DNA of 64,000 nt, taken from NCBI GenBank assembly GCA_021776635.1, contig JAJFFN010000016.1, positions 124,001-188,000 of the forward strand, written 5' to 3'. The stretch is from Robiginitomaculum sp. (GTDB taxonomy: Bacteria; Pseudomonadota; Alphaproteobacteria; Caulobacterales; Maricaulaceae). Under the pieces are notes generated by a model. The model saw nothing but the letters and a program-made list of their open reading frames with translations, did no database searches and was not told the DNA's origin. The translations under genes and the position numbers were made by a program. This document shows positions 46,699 to 55,389 of this stretch, in pieces (within the stretch, counting starts at the first letter, position 1; the number at the start of each line of letters is the position of its first letter).

Positions 46699-48665
46699 AC
46701 GCCCATTCCAAGCAGACAGAATTCATTGGTTATGATCTTGGCCACGGCGAAACATCTGTGGCACGGGCCTATGCGGGTTCCTCGCGTGAGCCTGAAATAA
46801 TAGAATATGCGGGCGAAAAAAGTTTTGTCAGTGCCGTTGCTCGCACTAAAGGGGCTCGCACTAAAGGGGCAGGCAATAAAACCGGTGTAAGGATAGGGGC
46901 GCAAGCCGTAAATATTTCAGCGTTTGGCTCAAAAGACACAAAAGGCAAGAACGAAATTTGGCTGAAGTTTAAAAGCCGCGATTTAAACGATAAATCTACT
47001 GAAATCCCGACACGGTTATTTACACAAACCCTGTTTGAAGATTTATCGGCTGATAAGAAAATAGACGGTTTGAAAACCAGTCGTTTTATTGTTGGCTGTC
47101 CGTCTGGTTGGGATGCAAATGACCGGGATGTTTACAGAGGTTTGATGCAAAAATCCGGCCTCGGTACGGTCAGGATTGTTCCTGAAAGCCGTGCGGCTCT
47201 GATGACCGCGCTTGAGCAAGGATATTTGTCGCTTGAGGCCGCCCGTTCCAGTGTTCTCATTGTTGATATAGGGTCATCGACTACGGATTTTACTTATTGC
47301 TACGACTTGGAAGCGGAAGACGTCGGCCATAATATTCTAGGTTCTGGTCTGCTCGATACGCTCATTTTAGAGCTTAATTTACAACGACAACCAGAGCGTA
47401 TGAAAATTGAAAAATTGATTGCAAAATACCCGTGGTACCGCCCAATAATGGAATATTGGTGTCGTTTGGCGAAGGAACAATATTTCAACGGTGCGGAAAA
47501 AGGCCAAGGGGCGCCCGTAGAAATTATCAGGCGGCTCCCTGTTGCGGGTGGTGTTCTGTTTGAAATCCGTATGGACAGTAAAGACGCGGACAGTCTTTTG
47601 AAAGCCAAGATAAAAGCGCTAAATGGGTTTTCCTGGCCTGAAACATTTAACTATGCATTGAGAGAATCCGTTGACCGTCTTGGTGGCCGAACACCGCAAA
47701 CGGTGCTTCTCACGGGTGGCGCTTCACGCTTACCATTGGTGGGACCGGCATGTGAAAAGGCATTTCCAGGTGCGCGGGTCGTGCGCGGTGCAGAACCAGA
47801 ATTTGCAATAGCCCGTGGCCTGTCTTGGCTCGGCCGATTTGAGTATCTACATGACGGTTTTAAATCGGCTATTGGCGGCTTGGTCAAAGAGGGCGGGCCG
47901 GTATTTGAAAAGGCCCGTTTTGCCAGTGATAAGCTAGGCGATGTTTTGGCACCTGTATTGGTAGATGCATTAATAGAAACGTGCGTCATACCTGCTTTTA
48001 GTGATTGGCGGCGCGGCGAAATTAAAGCCTTAAATGATGTAGAAAAGGCTCTTAATGCTCGCGTTTCAACATGGCTTTCCAGCCATGAAGCCAAGCAAAA
48101 ATTGCGGCCCGCAATTGAAGATTGGTTTTCAAGTTTACAGCGCCAAATCGAACAAATTACGGACCCGCTATGTCGTGATCATAATTTACCAGCTATGGTT
48201 CTATCATTGGACGACAGCACCCATGTGAGTAAACATCTTGAGGGTTTAAGTGTTGCGGCTCCAAAGGTGAGCAGCCTTGAAAATGATACGGCATTGGTTG
48301 GCACGACGATATCAGCCGTTCTTATTGGTGTATTGCTGGCTGAAGCGCATTTGCTCGCGCCATTGCTTGGTAGCCCTATTGGTATTGCCATTGGTGGTGT
48401 TTTGGGGCTTGGAAGCTTTGTGTTTGGTAAAAAAACATTGGAAGGCAAGTTGCGCGCAGCAAATGTGCCTGGTGTCATGCGCATGTTGATGACGGACGGA
48501 CGTGTAAGAAAGGCGGCAAAACGACAACGAAAAGAGCTTATCAGAGCAGTAGCAAATGCTTGGAACAACGAAGCATCCGAGCAATTTGCAGACGAACTGG
48601 TCGAGACCCTCTATACTGCATTTATTCAGAGCGCAGATGAACGTGCCGTCTTGTTTTTACTCTAG
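46695..48665 (+). CDS. Membrane-anchored Hsp70/actin-fold ATPase
   Basis: A 656-residue protein with an Hsp70/actin-superfamily nucleotide-binding fold: phosphate-1 IGYDLGHGETSVA (11-23), connector VPESRAALMTAL (162-173), phosphate-2 VLIVDIGSSTTDF (187-199) and adenosine motif TVLLTGGASRLPLV (336-349). Instead of a peptide-binding domain it carries a helical region (about 380-530), a hydrophobic glycine-rich hairpin (about 532-577; LLAPLLGSPIGIAIGGVLGL) and a basic amphipathic tail (RVRKAAKRQRKEL). That order recalls dynamin-like or SrfB/SrfC-type membrane proteins but matches none I can name. A 15-bp tandem duplication (46839-46868) gives ARTKG twice near residue 50. ATG overlaps the upstream stop. 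Confidence 0.8.
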   Translation: MNAHSKQTEFIGYDLGHGETSVARAYAGSSREPEIIEYAGEKSFVSAVARTKGARTKGAGNKTGVRIGAQAVNISAFGSKDTKGKNEIWLKFKSRDLNDKSTEIPTRLFTQTLFEDLSADKKIDGLKTSRFIVGCPSGWDANDRDVYRGLMQKSGLGTVRIVPESRAALMTALEQGYLSLEAARSSVLIVDIGSSTTDFTYCYDLEAEDVGHNILGSGLLDTLILELNLQRQPERMKIEKLIAKYPWYRPIMEYWCRLAKEQYFNGAEKGQGAPVEIIRRLPVAGGVLFEIRMDSKDADSLLKAKIKALNGFSWPETFNYALRESVDRLGGRTPQTVLLTGGASRLPLVGPACEKAFPGARVVRGAEPEFAIARGLSWLGRFEYLHDGFKSAIGGLVKEGGPVFEKARFASDKLGDVLAPVLVDALIETCVIPAFSDWRRGEIKALNDVEKALNARVSTWLSSHEAKQKLRPAIEDWFSSLQRQIEQITDPLCRDHNLPAMVLSLDDSTHVSKHLEGLSVAAPKVSSLENDTALVGTTISAVLIGVLLAEAHLLAPLLGSPIGIAIGGVLGLGSFVFGKKTLEGKLRAANVPGVMRMLMTDGRVRKAAKRQRKELIRAVANAWNNEASEQFADELVETLYTAFIQSADERAVLFLL

Positions 48666-48684
48666 CAAGCAGTTAAGGGCAGGT

Positions 48685-49260
48685 ATGAAAGACCGTTTTT
48701 TCTATCCATTACTCGTGCTGGTACTTGTGGGCATATTGGCTTTGGCTTTATTACCAGGTACGCGTCACGGTAATTTAAGTCCCGAAGATATTAGCCGTGA
48801 AGGCTATACACTGAGCGGACCAGACTTGCAAAAACTAACGGCAGCCCCGGGTACAGAAGTCCGTTTTGTTGATGGTGTAGACGAACGGCCATTATTGGCT
48901 GTCCTTTTGTCCAATAATCCAAGAAAATTTGCACCGGCCTCGGCAGGTGTGTTTGGGACACTTGGCCCTAATTATGAAGCCGGATTTGGCGGACGGAAGC
49001 TAGAAATAACGATAACGGCGCGTTCTGGCCGTGAAAAACCATTGGCAGAATTCAAAGCGGGTTATTTTACAGTCGGCACGGGTGATAGTGGTTGGCAAAA
49101 CTTCAAATTAGGTGACAAATTTGAAGATTATAGTTTCACATTTAAAACTAATCCCCCGCAAGGAAAGCCCGCGAATGATTTTGTTGGTATATGGCCAGGA
49201 GAGGACGGCAAAAGCGAAACCATGGAATTAAAATCTATTAAAATAACCGTGGTCAAATAA
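48685..49260 (+). CDS. Single-pass protein with beta-rich extracytoplasmic domain
   Basis: A 191-residue protein with one N-terminal membrane helix (about 7-24, YPLLVLVLVGILALALL) followed by a domain rich in beta strands: GRKLEITITARSG, FKAGYFTVGTGDSGWQNFKLG, EDYSFTFKT and MELKSIKITVV. The alternation and the late GIWPG loop look like a jelly-roll or carbohydrate-binding-type fold. It starts 19 bp after the Hsp70-like gene (ribosome site AGGGCAGG) and stops 4 bp before the convergent coiled-coil gene. The topology puts the beta domain in the periplasm. No named family recognised. Confidence 0.7.
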   Translation: MKDRFFYPLLVLVLVGILALALLPGTRHGNLSPEDISREGYTLSGPDLQKLTAAPGTEVRFVDGVDERPLLAVLLSNNPRKFAPASAGVFGTLGPNYEAGFGGRKLEITITARSGREKPLAEFKAGYFTVGTGDSGWQNFKLGDKFEDYSFTFKTNPPQGKPANDFVGIWPGEDGKSETMELKSIKITVVK

Positions 49261-49264
49261 AAAA

Positions 49265-51544
49265 CTATACACGGCCATAATTTAACGCTGCGTCGCATAA
49301 TAAATAGGCGCGACCCTTTTCGCACTCTAGCCTTGCTCGGATTGCTTCGCGGTCACGTGCTAATAATTCTATACTTCTGTCAAAATGGGTGGCGAATATA
49401 ATCGCTTTGTCGCTTAAATCGTCATCAACAGTCAATGAACGCACCAAATGTTCAACCGGTTGCTTTAACCGGTGTGCGACAGATGCACTCATCGCCGTAT
49501 GTCCTGAGGTTGCACGTGCGTTAGTCGCCTCAATGATACAGCCTGCATCAACAACAACATTTGCAGATAATCCAAGTTTAGCAAGATCGGCTAGGAATAT
49601 TTCATCATCAGTAGGCGGCGGATTTTGGTTGAGTGGTTCGGGGCTTGAATTGCCAACTATATCAAGTGCAGATGCTTCATTTGCTTTTGCGCGACCACTA
49701 AATAAACCGCGCAGTAAACCTGATTTGGGTTTCTGCTTTTTAGATTTTTGCTTTTTTGGTTCTTCTAATGGGGCGGTCCGGCGCACCGCTTCATCAGTGG
49801 GGTGAAAGTTTGGAAACGCTTCATTGGTCTGGTTTTGCTCAATATTACTATCAGTTTGAACTGCGTCTGCAATGGGTTCCAAATCTTCTTTTAAATCTTC
49901 TTTTATATCTTCTTTTAAATCTTCTTTTATATCTTGGGTGGATTGCTGGAGAATGTCCGGCTCTAGCAAGTCCTCACCTAAGGCGAGTGAAGCTTCTTGT
50001 TCTTGAGATTCTGGTTCTGGTTTTGGTTCTGGTTCAGGTTCTGGTTCAGGTTCGGGGATAGGTTCGGGCTCAACGATTTCAGTCTTTTTAAGCTCCGCTT
50101 TTATATCTAGAATGGGTTTGAGCTTCAACCTTGTCCGTTGCTTTTTTGTTTTCGTATTCTTCGGAATATCTGTCGGTTCGTCTTTAGGTACATCGTCCGG
50201 TACGAGTTCTAAAGATGTGTGTTTTTTGTTGCCAATACGCGTTTGTAAGTCGGCCATTTCTTGCTCTATGCGGATGATTTCCTTGCGTGTAAGCTCAAGG
50301 CTGTCTTGTACGCGTTTGGCAGCCATATCACTAATGCTTTGTGCGTGTTCTGTAGAATATTCTACCATGTCGCGCATTTCTGAAAATCTTGTTTTAACGG
50401 CGTTATCGGCAAGTGAAGCCGCAGCGGCAAGGGCTTCAATCGTTTCTTTGCCGGACGATGATGCTTTGGTTAGGCTTTCTGCACTGGCCTGTGCTGACAG
50501 TGATAAGTCTCGCATTTTTACCAATCGTTCTTCCATACTGGCCCCAAGCGCCGATTGCTCATCACGAAGATGTTCGATCATTGCCGTTAGCTCGCCAGCA
50601 TGTTTTTTATAAACATCATCCAATTCTTCTGAGCGTTGACGAATAATATCGCCCAATGATTTTATGTCTTCGTGGCTCGCGCTTAATGTAGCCGACGCCT
50701 GTACCGTATTTGAGCGGACGATATCGGATGCAGAGTTGATTTTAGAGGTTGCACCTTCGACACTAATACGGGCTTCTTTGATTTTTTGCTCGGCAATTTG
50801 TACTGACTTTGCCAAATTGTCAGTATGCATGGTAAGGTTTTTGGATAAAGATTCCATGTTCGTTTCCAATGATGCCGTCATGGATGCCAATGTCGCATTT
50901 TGTGTTTCGACAGATTCGTTTATTTTATCAACTGTTTCTCTGGAATTGAGATTGGCTGAATTCAGCGTGTCGGTCTGGCCTTGAATGACCTCCTCCATAG
51001 AAGCAAGGCGTTCAACGGCCTGGTTAAGCTTCTCGTTTACTTGGTCAACTTGCGCAGCAATAGCATGCGCCATCACTTTGCTTTTTCTGATGACTGTATT
51101 GTCAGGGGTGCTCAGGGCATCTGCCGATTGGGCGAGTGTAAATGCCTGTTTAGATATTTTCGCCAATTGTTTAAGTGCGTAGCCCGCAACAAATATCATA
51201 AGTGACGGCCCTAATACCAAACCGATAATTGCGGCCCATTGTAACGCAGTATACGTTTGCCAATTTGTATCTATGTTAAGAACAACCACCAAAAGGCCGA
51301 TGACAAGCAGCAGCCATATGGTATATGTTGTCATTGTCAATTTTCTCACCCAGGAAAAGTCTGGGGCGGTTGTAGAATTTGTGTCTGTCGGTAAATTTTC
51401 TATTGATCCGTATTTATAAGGTTTAGGGCTGGTTTTATTTTCAATAGGGGTTTTTAATTCGAGCGTATCTGTCGTCAGTTCGTCAGGTTTGTTGTCAGTA
51501 ATATCGGTTTCGATACTGGTAATTGTTAGTTTCTTATCTGTCAC
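49265..51544 (-). CDS. Large two-TM coiled-coil protein with acidic repeats
   Basis: A 759-residue protein: Thr-rich N-terminus, two TM helices (about 70-90 and 100-122), a long coiled coil (about 150-440) with heptads in MEERLVKMRDLSLS and similar runs, an EP-rich tract (EPEPIPEPEPEPEPEP), DIKEDLKEDIKEDL repeats encoded by 12-bp tandem DNA repeats, and a conserved-looking C-terminal domain (about 655-759; VVVDAGCIIEATNARAT). The two-TM-plus-coiled-coil architecture resembles Caulobacter TipN, a pole marker, but the C-terminal domain differs and I cannot claim homology. Convergent with the Hsp70-like cassette. Confidence 0.65.
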   Translation of the reverse strand: MTDKKLTITSIETDITDNKPDELTTDTLELKTPIENKTSPKPYKYGSIENLPTDTNSTTAPDFSWVRKLTMTTYTIWLLLVIGLLVVVLNIDTNWQTYTALQWAAIIGLVLGPSLMIFVAGYALKQLAKISKQAFTLAQSADALSTPDNTVIRKSKVMAHAIAAQVDQVNEKLNQAVERLASMEEVIQGQTDTLNSANLNSRETVDKINESVETQNATLASMTASLETNMESLSKNLTMHTDNLAKSVQIAEQKIKEARISVEGATSKINSASDIVRSNTVQASATLSASHEDIKSLGDIIRQRSEELDDVYKKHAGELTAMIEHLRDEQSALGASMEERLVKMRDLSLSAQASAESLTKASSSGKETIEALAAAASLADNAVKTRFSEMRDMVEYSTEHAQSISDMAAKRVQDSLELTRKEIIRIEQEMADLQTRIGNKKHTSLELVPDDVPKDEPTDIPKNTKTKKQRTRLKLKPILDIKAELKKTEIVEPEPIPEPEPEPEPEPKPEPESQEQEASLALGEDLLEPDILQQSTQDIKEDLKEDIKEDLKEDLEPIADAVQTDSNIEQNQTNEAFPNFHPTDEAVRRTAPLEEPKKQKSKKQKPKSGLLRGLFSGRAKANEASALDIVGNSSPEPLNQNPPPTDDEIFLADLAKLGLSANVVVDAGCIIEATNARATSGHTAMSASVAHRLKQPVEHLVRSLTVDDDLSDKAIIFATHFDRSIELLARDREAIRARLECEKGRAYLLCDAALNYGRV
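49881..49928. repeat. Four 12-bp tandem repeats inside the coiled-coil gene
   Basis: Unit AAATCTTCTTTT (one copy ATATCTTCTTTT) repeated four times; on the minus strand it encodes KEDL/KEDI repeats. The number of units is a multiple of three bases, so changes in copy number keep the frame. Confidence 0.75.
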
Positions 51545-51716
51545 TGCGTGCCCTTATAACATTGTTTGGCCCCGTTAAGGAAATAGTTGTGAGTTTACAC
51601 TATACTGAACCTCACTAAGGGAAAAGGTAAAACAATGTATTTTACTGACCTAAGTGTTTTACTGGGCTTTGTATTTAACTGGGCTTTGGTTATGTGAATT
51701 GGAAAAGGGGGGCCAA

Positions 51717-51953
51717 ATGGCCAAGGTAAAGACGCGCTTAAGTGTGCAAGAGCAATCATATTTACGTATGGGATTAAATCAACCAGGGGGTAAATTACCC
51801 TTGTTTGATGGCGGTGGACAAGAAATTAAGAGTAAAACTATACTTTCTTGTGTGGAAAAAGGCTATGCCGAAAGATGGTTTGCAAACCCACTAAAGCCGG
51901 AATGGCTCGTGTGTCGCCTAACCCATTCTGGACGAAATGCTGTTCAAGCCTAG
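51717..51953 (+). CDS. Small conserved protein of unknown function (78 residues)
   Basis: A 78-residue basic protein beginning MAKVKTRLSVQEQSYLRMG, with SCVEKGYAERWFANPLKPEW and ending LTHSGRNAVQA. The middle pattern (LPLFD..GQEI, then C-x-E-x-G-Y/W-A-E-x-W-F-x-N-P-L-K-P-x-W) looks like a conserved alphaproteobacterial hypothetical with a winged-helix-like character; I cannot name it. ATG 51717 has a strong GGGGGG ribosome site; the frame opens at 51654. Stands alone. Confidence 0.6.
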   Translation: MAKVKTRLSVQEQSYLRMGLNQPGGKLPLFDGGGQEIKSKTILSCVEKGYAERWFANPLKPEWLVCRLTHSGRNAVQA

Positions 51954-51985
51954 TACTAATGTAACCTAGCTTGGATTGCAAAAAT

Positions 51986-52021
51986 TCTGGTTTAGCCAAT
52001 AGGTCTGGTTTAGCCAATAAG
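51986..52021. repeat. 18-nt tandem direct repeat at the end of a small gene
   Basis: Two copies of TCTGGTTTAGCCAATA plus two more bases, at 51986-52003 and 52004-52021, differing at the last two bases. The second copy contains the stop codon of the minus-strand small gene at 52010-52147. Confidence 0.7.
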
Positions 52022-52147
52022 TCTGATTAACACAGATTTAGTCGGTTTTTTGTCATCAGAATCATCCTTTTGAGGGTGAGCCTTCATACCTAAAAACATA
52101 AATGCAATCATCAAACTTGCATTGAGTAGCCATTTTAGAGCGTTCAT
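52010..52147 (-). CDS. 45-residue single-helix membrane protein
   Basis: ATG 52147 to stop 52010-52012 on the minus strand. The sequence MNALKWLLNASLMIAFMFLG begins with one membrane helix, followed by KDDSDDKKPT and ends LIRLIG. Ribosome site GGGGAC six bases upstream. Its size and the charged tail resemble small inner-membrane regulatory peptides. No family recognised. The rest of the roughly 300-bp gap (51954-52260) holds the tandem repeat and no other feature I can see. Confidence 0.55.
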   Translation of the reverse strand: MNALKWLLNASLMIAFMFLGMKAHPQKDDSDDKKPTKSVLIRLIG

Positions 52148-52260
52148 AGTGTCCCCACTGAACAAAAAATTTAATTACGATACATGTCGTACATACCCCA
52201 TATAGGGGAAAAAATCAAGACAAGCTTTTACGATTATTGCATAAAAAGCATGAAATTTTG

Positions 52261-54087
52261 TTAAGGTTGGGTCGTCTTTACGCGGTAGACGAGCAAGGCT
52301 TCCTCGGTGCCCATTTCAATTTTTTCCAACCAGGCTGGCGTATTCCCGGCTTTTAGCTGTGCGAGCATGCCGTCAGGCCCATATTGCAACATCATTTTTG
52401 TCTCACTGCTTTCAACGCAGGCAATGACGTAATTGGCGTTCATGGTCGTCACCGCACGTCTGGCTGTCGTTTCATTTTCAATGAACATATCGAGCGCCGC
52501 CAATATACCACCCGCATTTCTGTGATAAGGGGCTGATGTAACATTGAGGTCCGTGAAGTTTAATATTGGGGCGCCAAGATCAATTTGCGTGAGGGCCGTC
52601 CCTATTGGGAGCGCGTTCAACTGGTTGAGTATTGGCTGGCTGGTGCAATTTAGTTTCGTGTTATTCGTAACCGCATCCGTTGCGGACTTCACAAACAGAC
52701 TAGACAATAAAGGAAGGGTGACGGGTGCCAAGATTACAAGAAGGCCTGTTCTGATAGTTATCATTTTCCACTTTGGTTTAAATTTACCTGCCCATAGGAG
52801 TGCCTGCACCAAAACAGAACTGGCAAATGGTATTGCCAAGGCAGTCGCAAAAAACATCAAGCGTGTCTGGATTAGTCCCGCGCATAAAGTCAGTGCCACA
52901 AAAATGATAAATGTGCGTTTTGTGAGTGCTAGAGATTTTCGTTGGTCTTTTGCTGCAATAATATATCCGACCACTGCCACTAGCGGGACAATAATCGCGG
53001 CCAGACCTGCGGTTATATCGCCCATAAAGAATGCCTTGAAATTCCCAGCCTCTGCAACATTGGACAGCCAGATTTCGACCAAACGCTGGTCCAGACCTGC
53101 ATAAGGCCCCTTTAAGCAATGAGGATTGAGAAGTACTGTGATGCTTAATGCCAATATGCCTAAAACACCTGCGATGAGAAATCTTGCCTTAGGTGTTTTA
53201 AGTTTGCTGCTCATAAACCCAAGGCCCCACAAAACCATCGCTATGGTAAGTGTGAGTTGGGTGTAAACAACAGAAAGCGCATCGCATGCGGGTGTGGACC
53301 ACTGGGAAGGCGGTGTACTGATCAATAAGCAGATACTGGTTGTTGCGGCGAGTGCCAGTCCGAAATTACGCATTTTTTGTGCAGCATTGGTTTCATCAAA
53401 AACCCAAATCAATACGGCTGCTATACATGCGGCTGCTACAGTGGGCGCACTTTCTATGCCGATATAAAGCGCCAAGCCACATAATACACCAGCGTATATC
53501 AATTTCTTGGCGTTGTTTTTAGATGTAACGATAAACCAACATGTAGCCAGTGCCATGACAATTTGCAGGCCGTGGTGATCTATACGACCCATTCCGAATT
53601 GAGACAATGCACCAAAGGACAGCGCCAGCATAAAGGCCGTAATGACAGGCGTCGCGCGGTTGTTCAGCACCTTATTTGCTAGGGCAGTTGCTAAATACAA
53701 ATATAGTAATAACAGGAGGCTGGGGTAAGCAATAATCGTGACCAGTTCTGCATGTGCCGACCCTAAAATTGGTGATAAAATTTTAATGGGTCCGCCGATA
53801 AGCACATCAGAGATACGAGACCAATGTGAGTTTAAAGGCTCAACTGGGTTAAGACGATATTGGTGCATGTCGAACCAGCTTTGCCCACCAAGCCAATCGC
53901 GAATTTCAACTATACGCATATAGTCGTCATTACTGCTTAGCTCACCGCGTAATAATTTTGCACCGTTGCGGGTCCAGCTCATAAACAGAAGTAAAAACCA
54001 AACGAGCCAGAGACTGCCGTGGCGCTCAATCAAATATTCAGTGCGCGGTGATAACCTTTCTTGTTTATTTGAACCAGCCTTGCTCAA
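52261..54087 (-). CDS. GT-C-like polytopic membrane glycosyltransferase
   Basis: A 608-residue protein with about 12 hydrophobic segments. The first extracytoplasmic loop has an acidic pair D54-D55 (SSNDDYMRIVEIRDW), and a later loop has RIDHHGLQI (D170-H171-H172); both fit GT-C transferases (STT3, ArnT, PMT type) that use lipid-linked sugars. The C-terminal 130 residues form a periplasmic soluble domain. Start is TTG 54087, overlapping the stop of the CPBP gene (TTGA). The product of the pair is unknown; transfer to a cell-surface lipid or protein is a guess. Confidence 0.6.
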   Translation of the reverse strand: MSKAGSNKQERLSPRTEYLIERHGSLWLVWFLLLFMSWTRNGAKLLRGELSSNDDYMRIVEIRDWLGGQSWFDMHQYRLNPVEPLNSHWSRISDVLIGGPIKILSPILGSAHAELVTIIAYPSLLLLLYLYLATALANKVLNNRATPVITAFMLALSFGALSQFGMGRIDHHGLQIVMALATCWFIVTSKNNAKKLIYAGVLCGLALYIGIESAPTVAAACIAAVLIWVFDETNAAQKMRNFGLALAATTSICLLISTPPSQWSTPACDALSVVYTQLTLTIAMVLWGLGFMSSKLKTPKARFLIAGVLGILALSITVLLNPHCLKGPYAGLDQRLVEIWLSNVAEAGNFKAFFMGDITAGLAAIIVPLVAVVGYIIAAKDQRKSLALTKRTFIIFVALTLCAGLIQTRLMFFATALAIPFASSVLVQALLWAGKFKPKWKMITIRTGLLVILAPVTLPLLSSLFVKSATDAVTNNTKLNCTSQPILNQLNALPIGTALTQIDLGAPILNFTDLNVTSAPYHRNAGGILAALDMFIENETTARRAVTTMNANYVIACVESSETKMMLQYGPDGMLAQLKAGNTPAWLEKIEMGTEEALLVYRVKTTQP

Positions 54088-55289
54088 GAAAAGACACTGC
54101 TTTCTTCGCTCTGCGTCGGTTTTTGCAGGATAAGCGGTTTACGAGTTACATACATTATCAGACAAACCAATGCCAAGCTTACCACAACCATAATACTGTC
54201 GAGTTGTGTATTGAGGCCTACTTTGAATATAGTCGGTACTGGCAAGGCGGAGTTATCATAGCCAACGATAGCCGCGGCAAACATGTTGTTGGCAGCATGC
54301 ATGCCAATAGCTGCCTCCAGGCCGCCGTCGATATACGTCAACACACAGGCGAACATTCCAAAGAAGAAATACCCCGACATGGCCACCCATATGGAGTGCT
54401 CTTTAACCGTTTCGGCGACTTCGGGATTGCTGAGATGAAGGGAGGCAAAGGCGGCGCTAGTTATTATGAATACAATCCAGGGGTTCTTGATATATTTACC
54501 CAGTCCTTGATTGAGATAACCGCGCAGCGCAATTTCTTCTGTGGCCGATTGCAACGGAATAAACAGGAGTGTGATCGGTAAATATTTCCAAAACCGCGAA
54601 GGGTCAAAAACCAATTTTGCTTCACTTAAACCGGTTGCATGAGCACCGTAACTTGACACAGCTGCGATAGCCCAGACGACGAGCATGGCAAAGACCATAC
54701 GCTTCCAACGAAACCTGTAGTGGGCGGTGTGCAGGGATAAAATACTTCGTTTTTGCACATGCTTGACGCCCATCCAAAGGCCAAGAGCCAAGGGCGGAAA
54801 CATCAAAAGCATAAACATATAAACCAATGCGCTTTTGGATATCCAGCCGTTGAGCATTGCAGCATCCTCGGAGCTAGCGCCTGTTTTAATGAAATAAATC
54901 AATGCGATAGACGATATTACGCCGAAAAAAGAGGCTATCTGGATGCTTTTTCTGCTGGCTTGTTCAGACGTTTCGTTTCTAAGAATATAAATCAAAAAGG
55001 CTGCGAGTGAGCCAGCTATGACGAACCCTAATCCGAGCAAATACCCAACACCTTGCGCACCGCCTGTTTTTTGCGCTTCCATCATGGCTTCAAGTGATGA
55101 TGGGTCTACGACCATGCCAATAAATGCCAAAGGAATGCCGAAAATGAGCTGACCATAAAACCATAACATGACGGCGAACCAAAAAACGGCTATCCATGTC
55201 CACCAATTTGTGGTGGCAGTCTTGGCTTGATCAAAGAAGGCGCGTATTGGTGATTGAATTGAAGATGAATTTTGCATGAGAATTCCCAT
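54084..55289 (-). CDS. CPBP-family intramembrane protease
   Basis: A 401-residue membrane protein of the CAAX prenyl protease/bacteriocin-processing (CPBP, Abi/Rce1-like) family. Active-site motifs: E251-E252-x3-R256 (TEEIALRG), H285 (SLHLSN) and H331-x2-N (MHAANN). About eight hydrophobic segments. The bacterial family includes proteases and proteins without demonstrated activity. Starts at ATG 55289 (alternative ATG 55277). Its 3' end overlaps the GT-C-like gene, so they form an operon. Confidence 0.88.
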   Translation of the reverse strand: MGILMQNSSSIQSPIRAFFDQAKTATTNWWTWIAVFWFAVMLWFYGQLIFGIPLAFIGMVVDPSSLEAMMEAQKTGGAQGVGYLLGLGFVIAGSLAAFLIYILRNETSEQASRKSIQIASFFGVISSIALIYFIKTGASSEDAAMLNGWISKSALVYMFMLLMFPPLALGLWMGVKHVQKRSILSLHTAHYRFRWKRMVFAMLVVWAIAAVSSYGAHATGLSEAKLVFDPSRFWKYLPITLLFIPLQSATEEIALRGYLNQGLGKYIKNPWIVFIITSAAFASLHLSNPEVAETVKEHSIWVAMSGYFFFGMFACVLTYIDGGLEAAIGMHAANNMFAAAIVGYDNSALPVPTIFKVGLNTQLDSIMVVVSLALVCLIMYVTRKPLILQKPTQSEESSVFS

Positions 55290-55334
55290 TTCGTTTTCTC
55301 ACGCATAACTTGGAAACTTTAACGTAACTATAAA

Positions 55335-55365
55335 AAAACCACCGCTCAAGAAGAGCGGTGGTTTT
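55335..55365 (-). terminator. Strong rho-independent terminator
   Basis: Stem AACCACCGCTC (55337-55347) and GAGCGGTGGTT (55353-55363), extendable by two A-T pairs, with loop AAGAA. On the minus strand it ends in a run of Ts; on the plus strand TTTT is also present, so it can work both ways. It terminates the Arg-rich gene ending at 55390. Confidence 0.88.
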
Positions 55366-55389
55366 CATCTTACAGGTTGGGGGAGCCTG

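Noticed and set aside
49756..50061. Leu-rich plus-strand frame that looks like a membrane protein
   Set aside because: It is the antisense reading of the KED/EP repeats of the coiled-coil gene.
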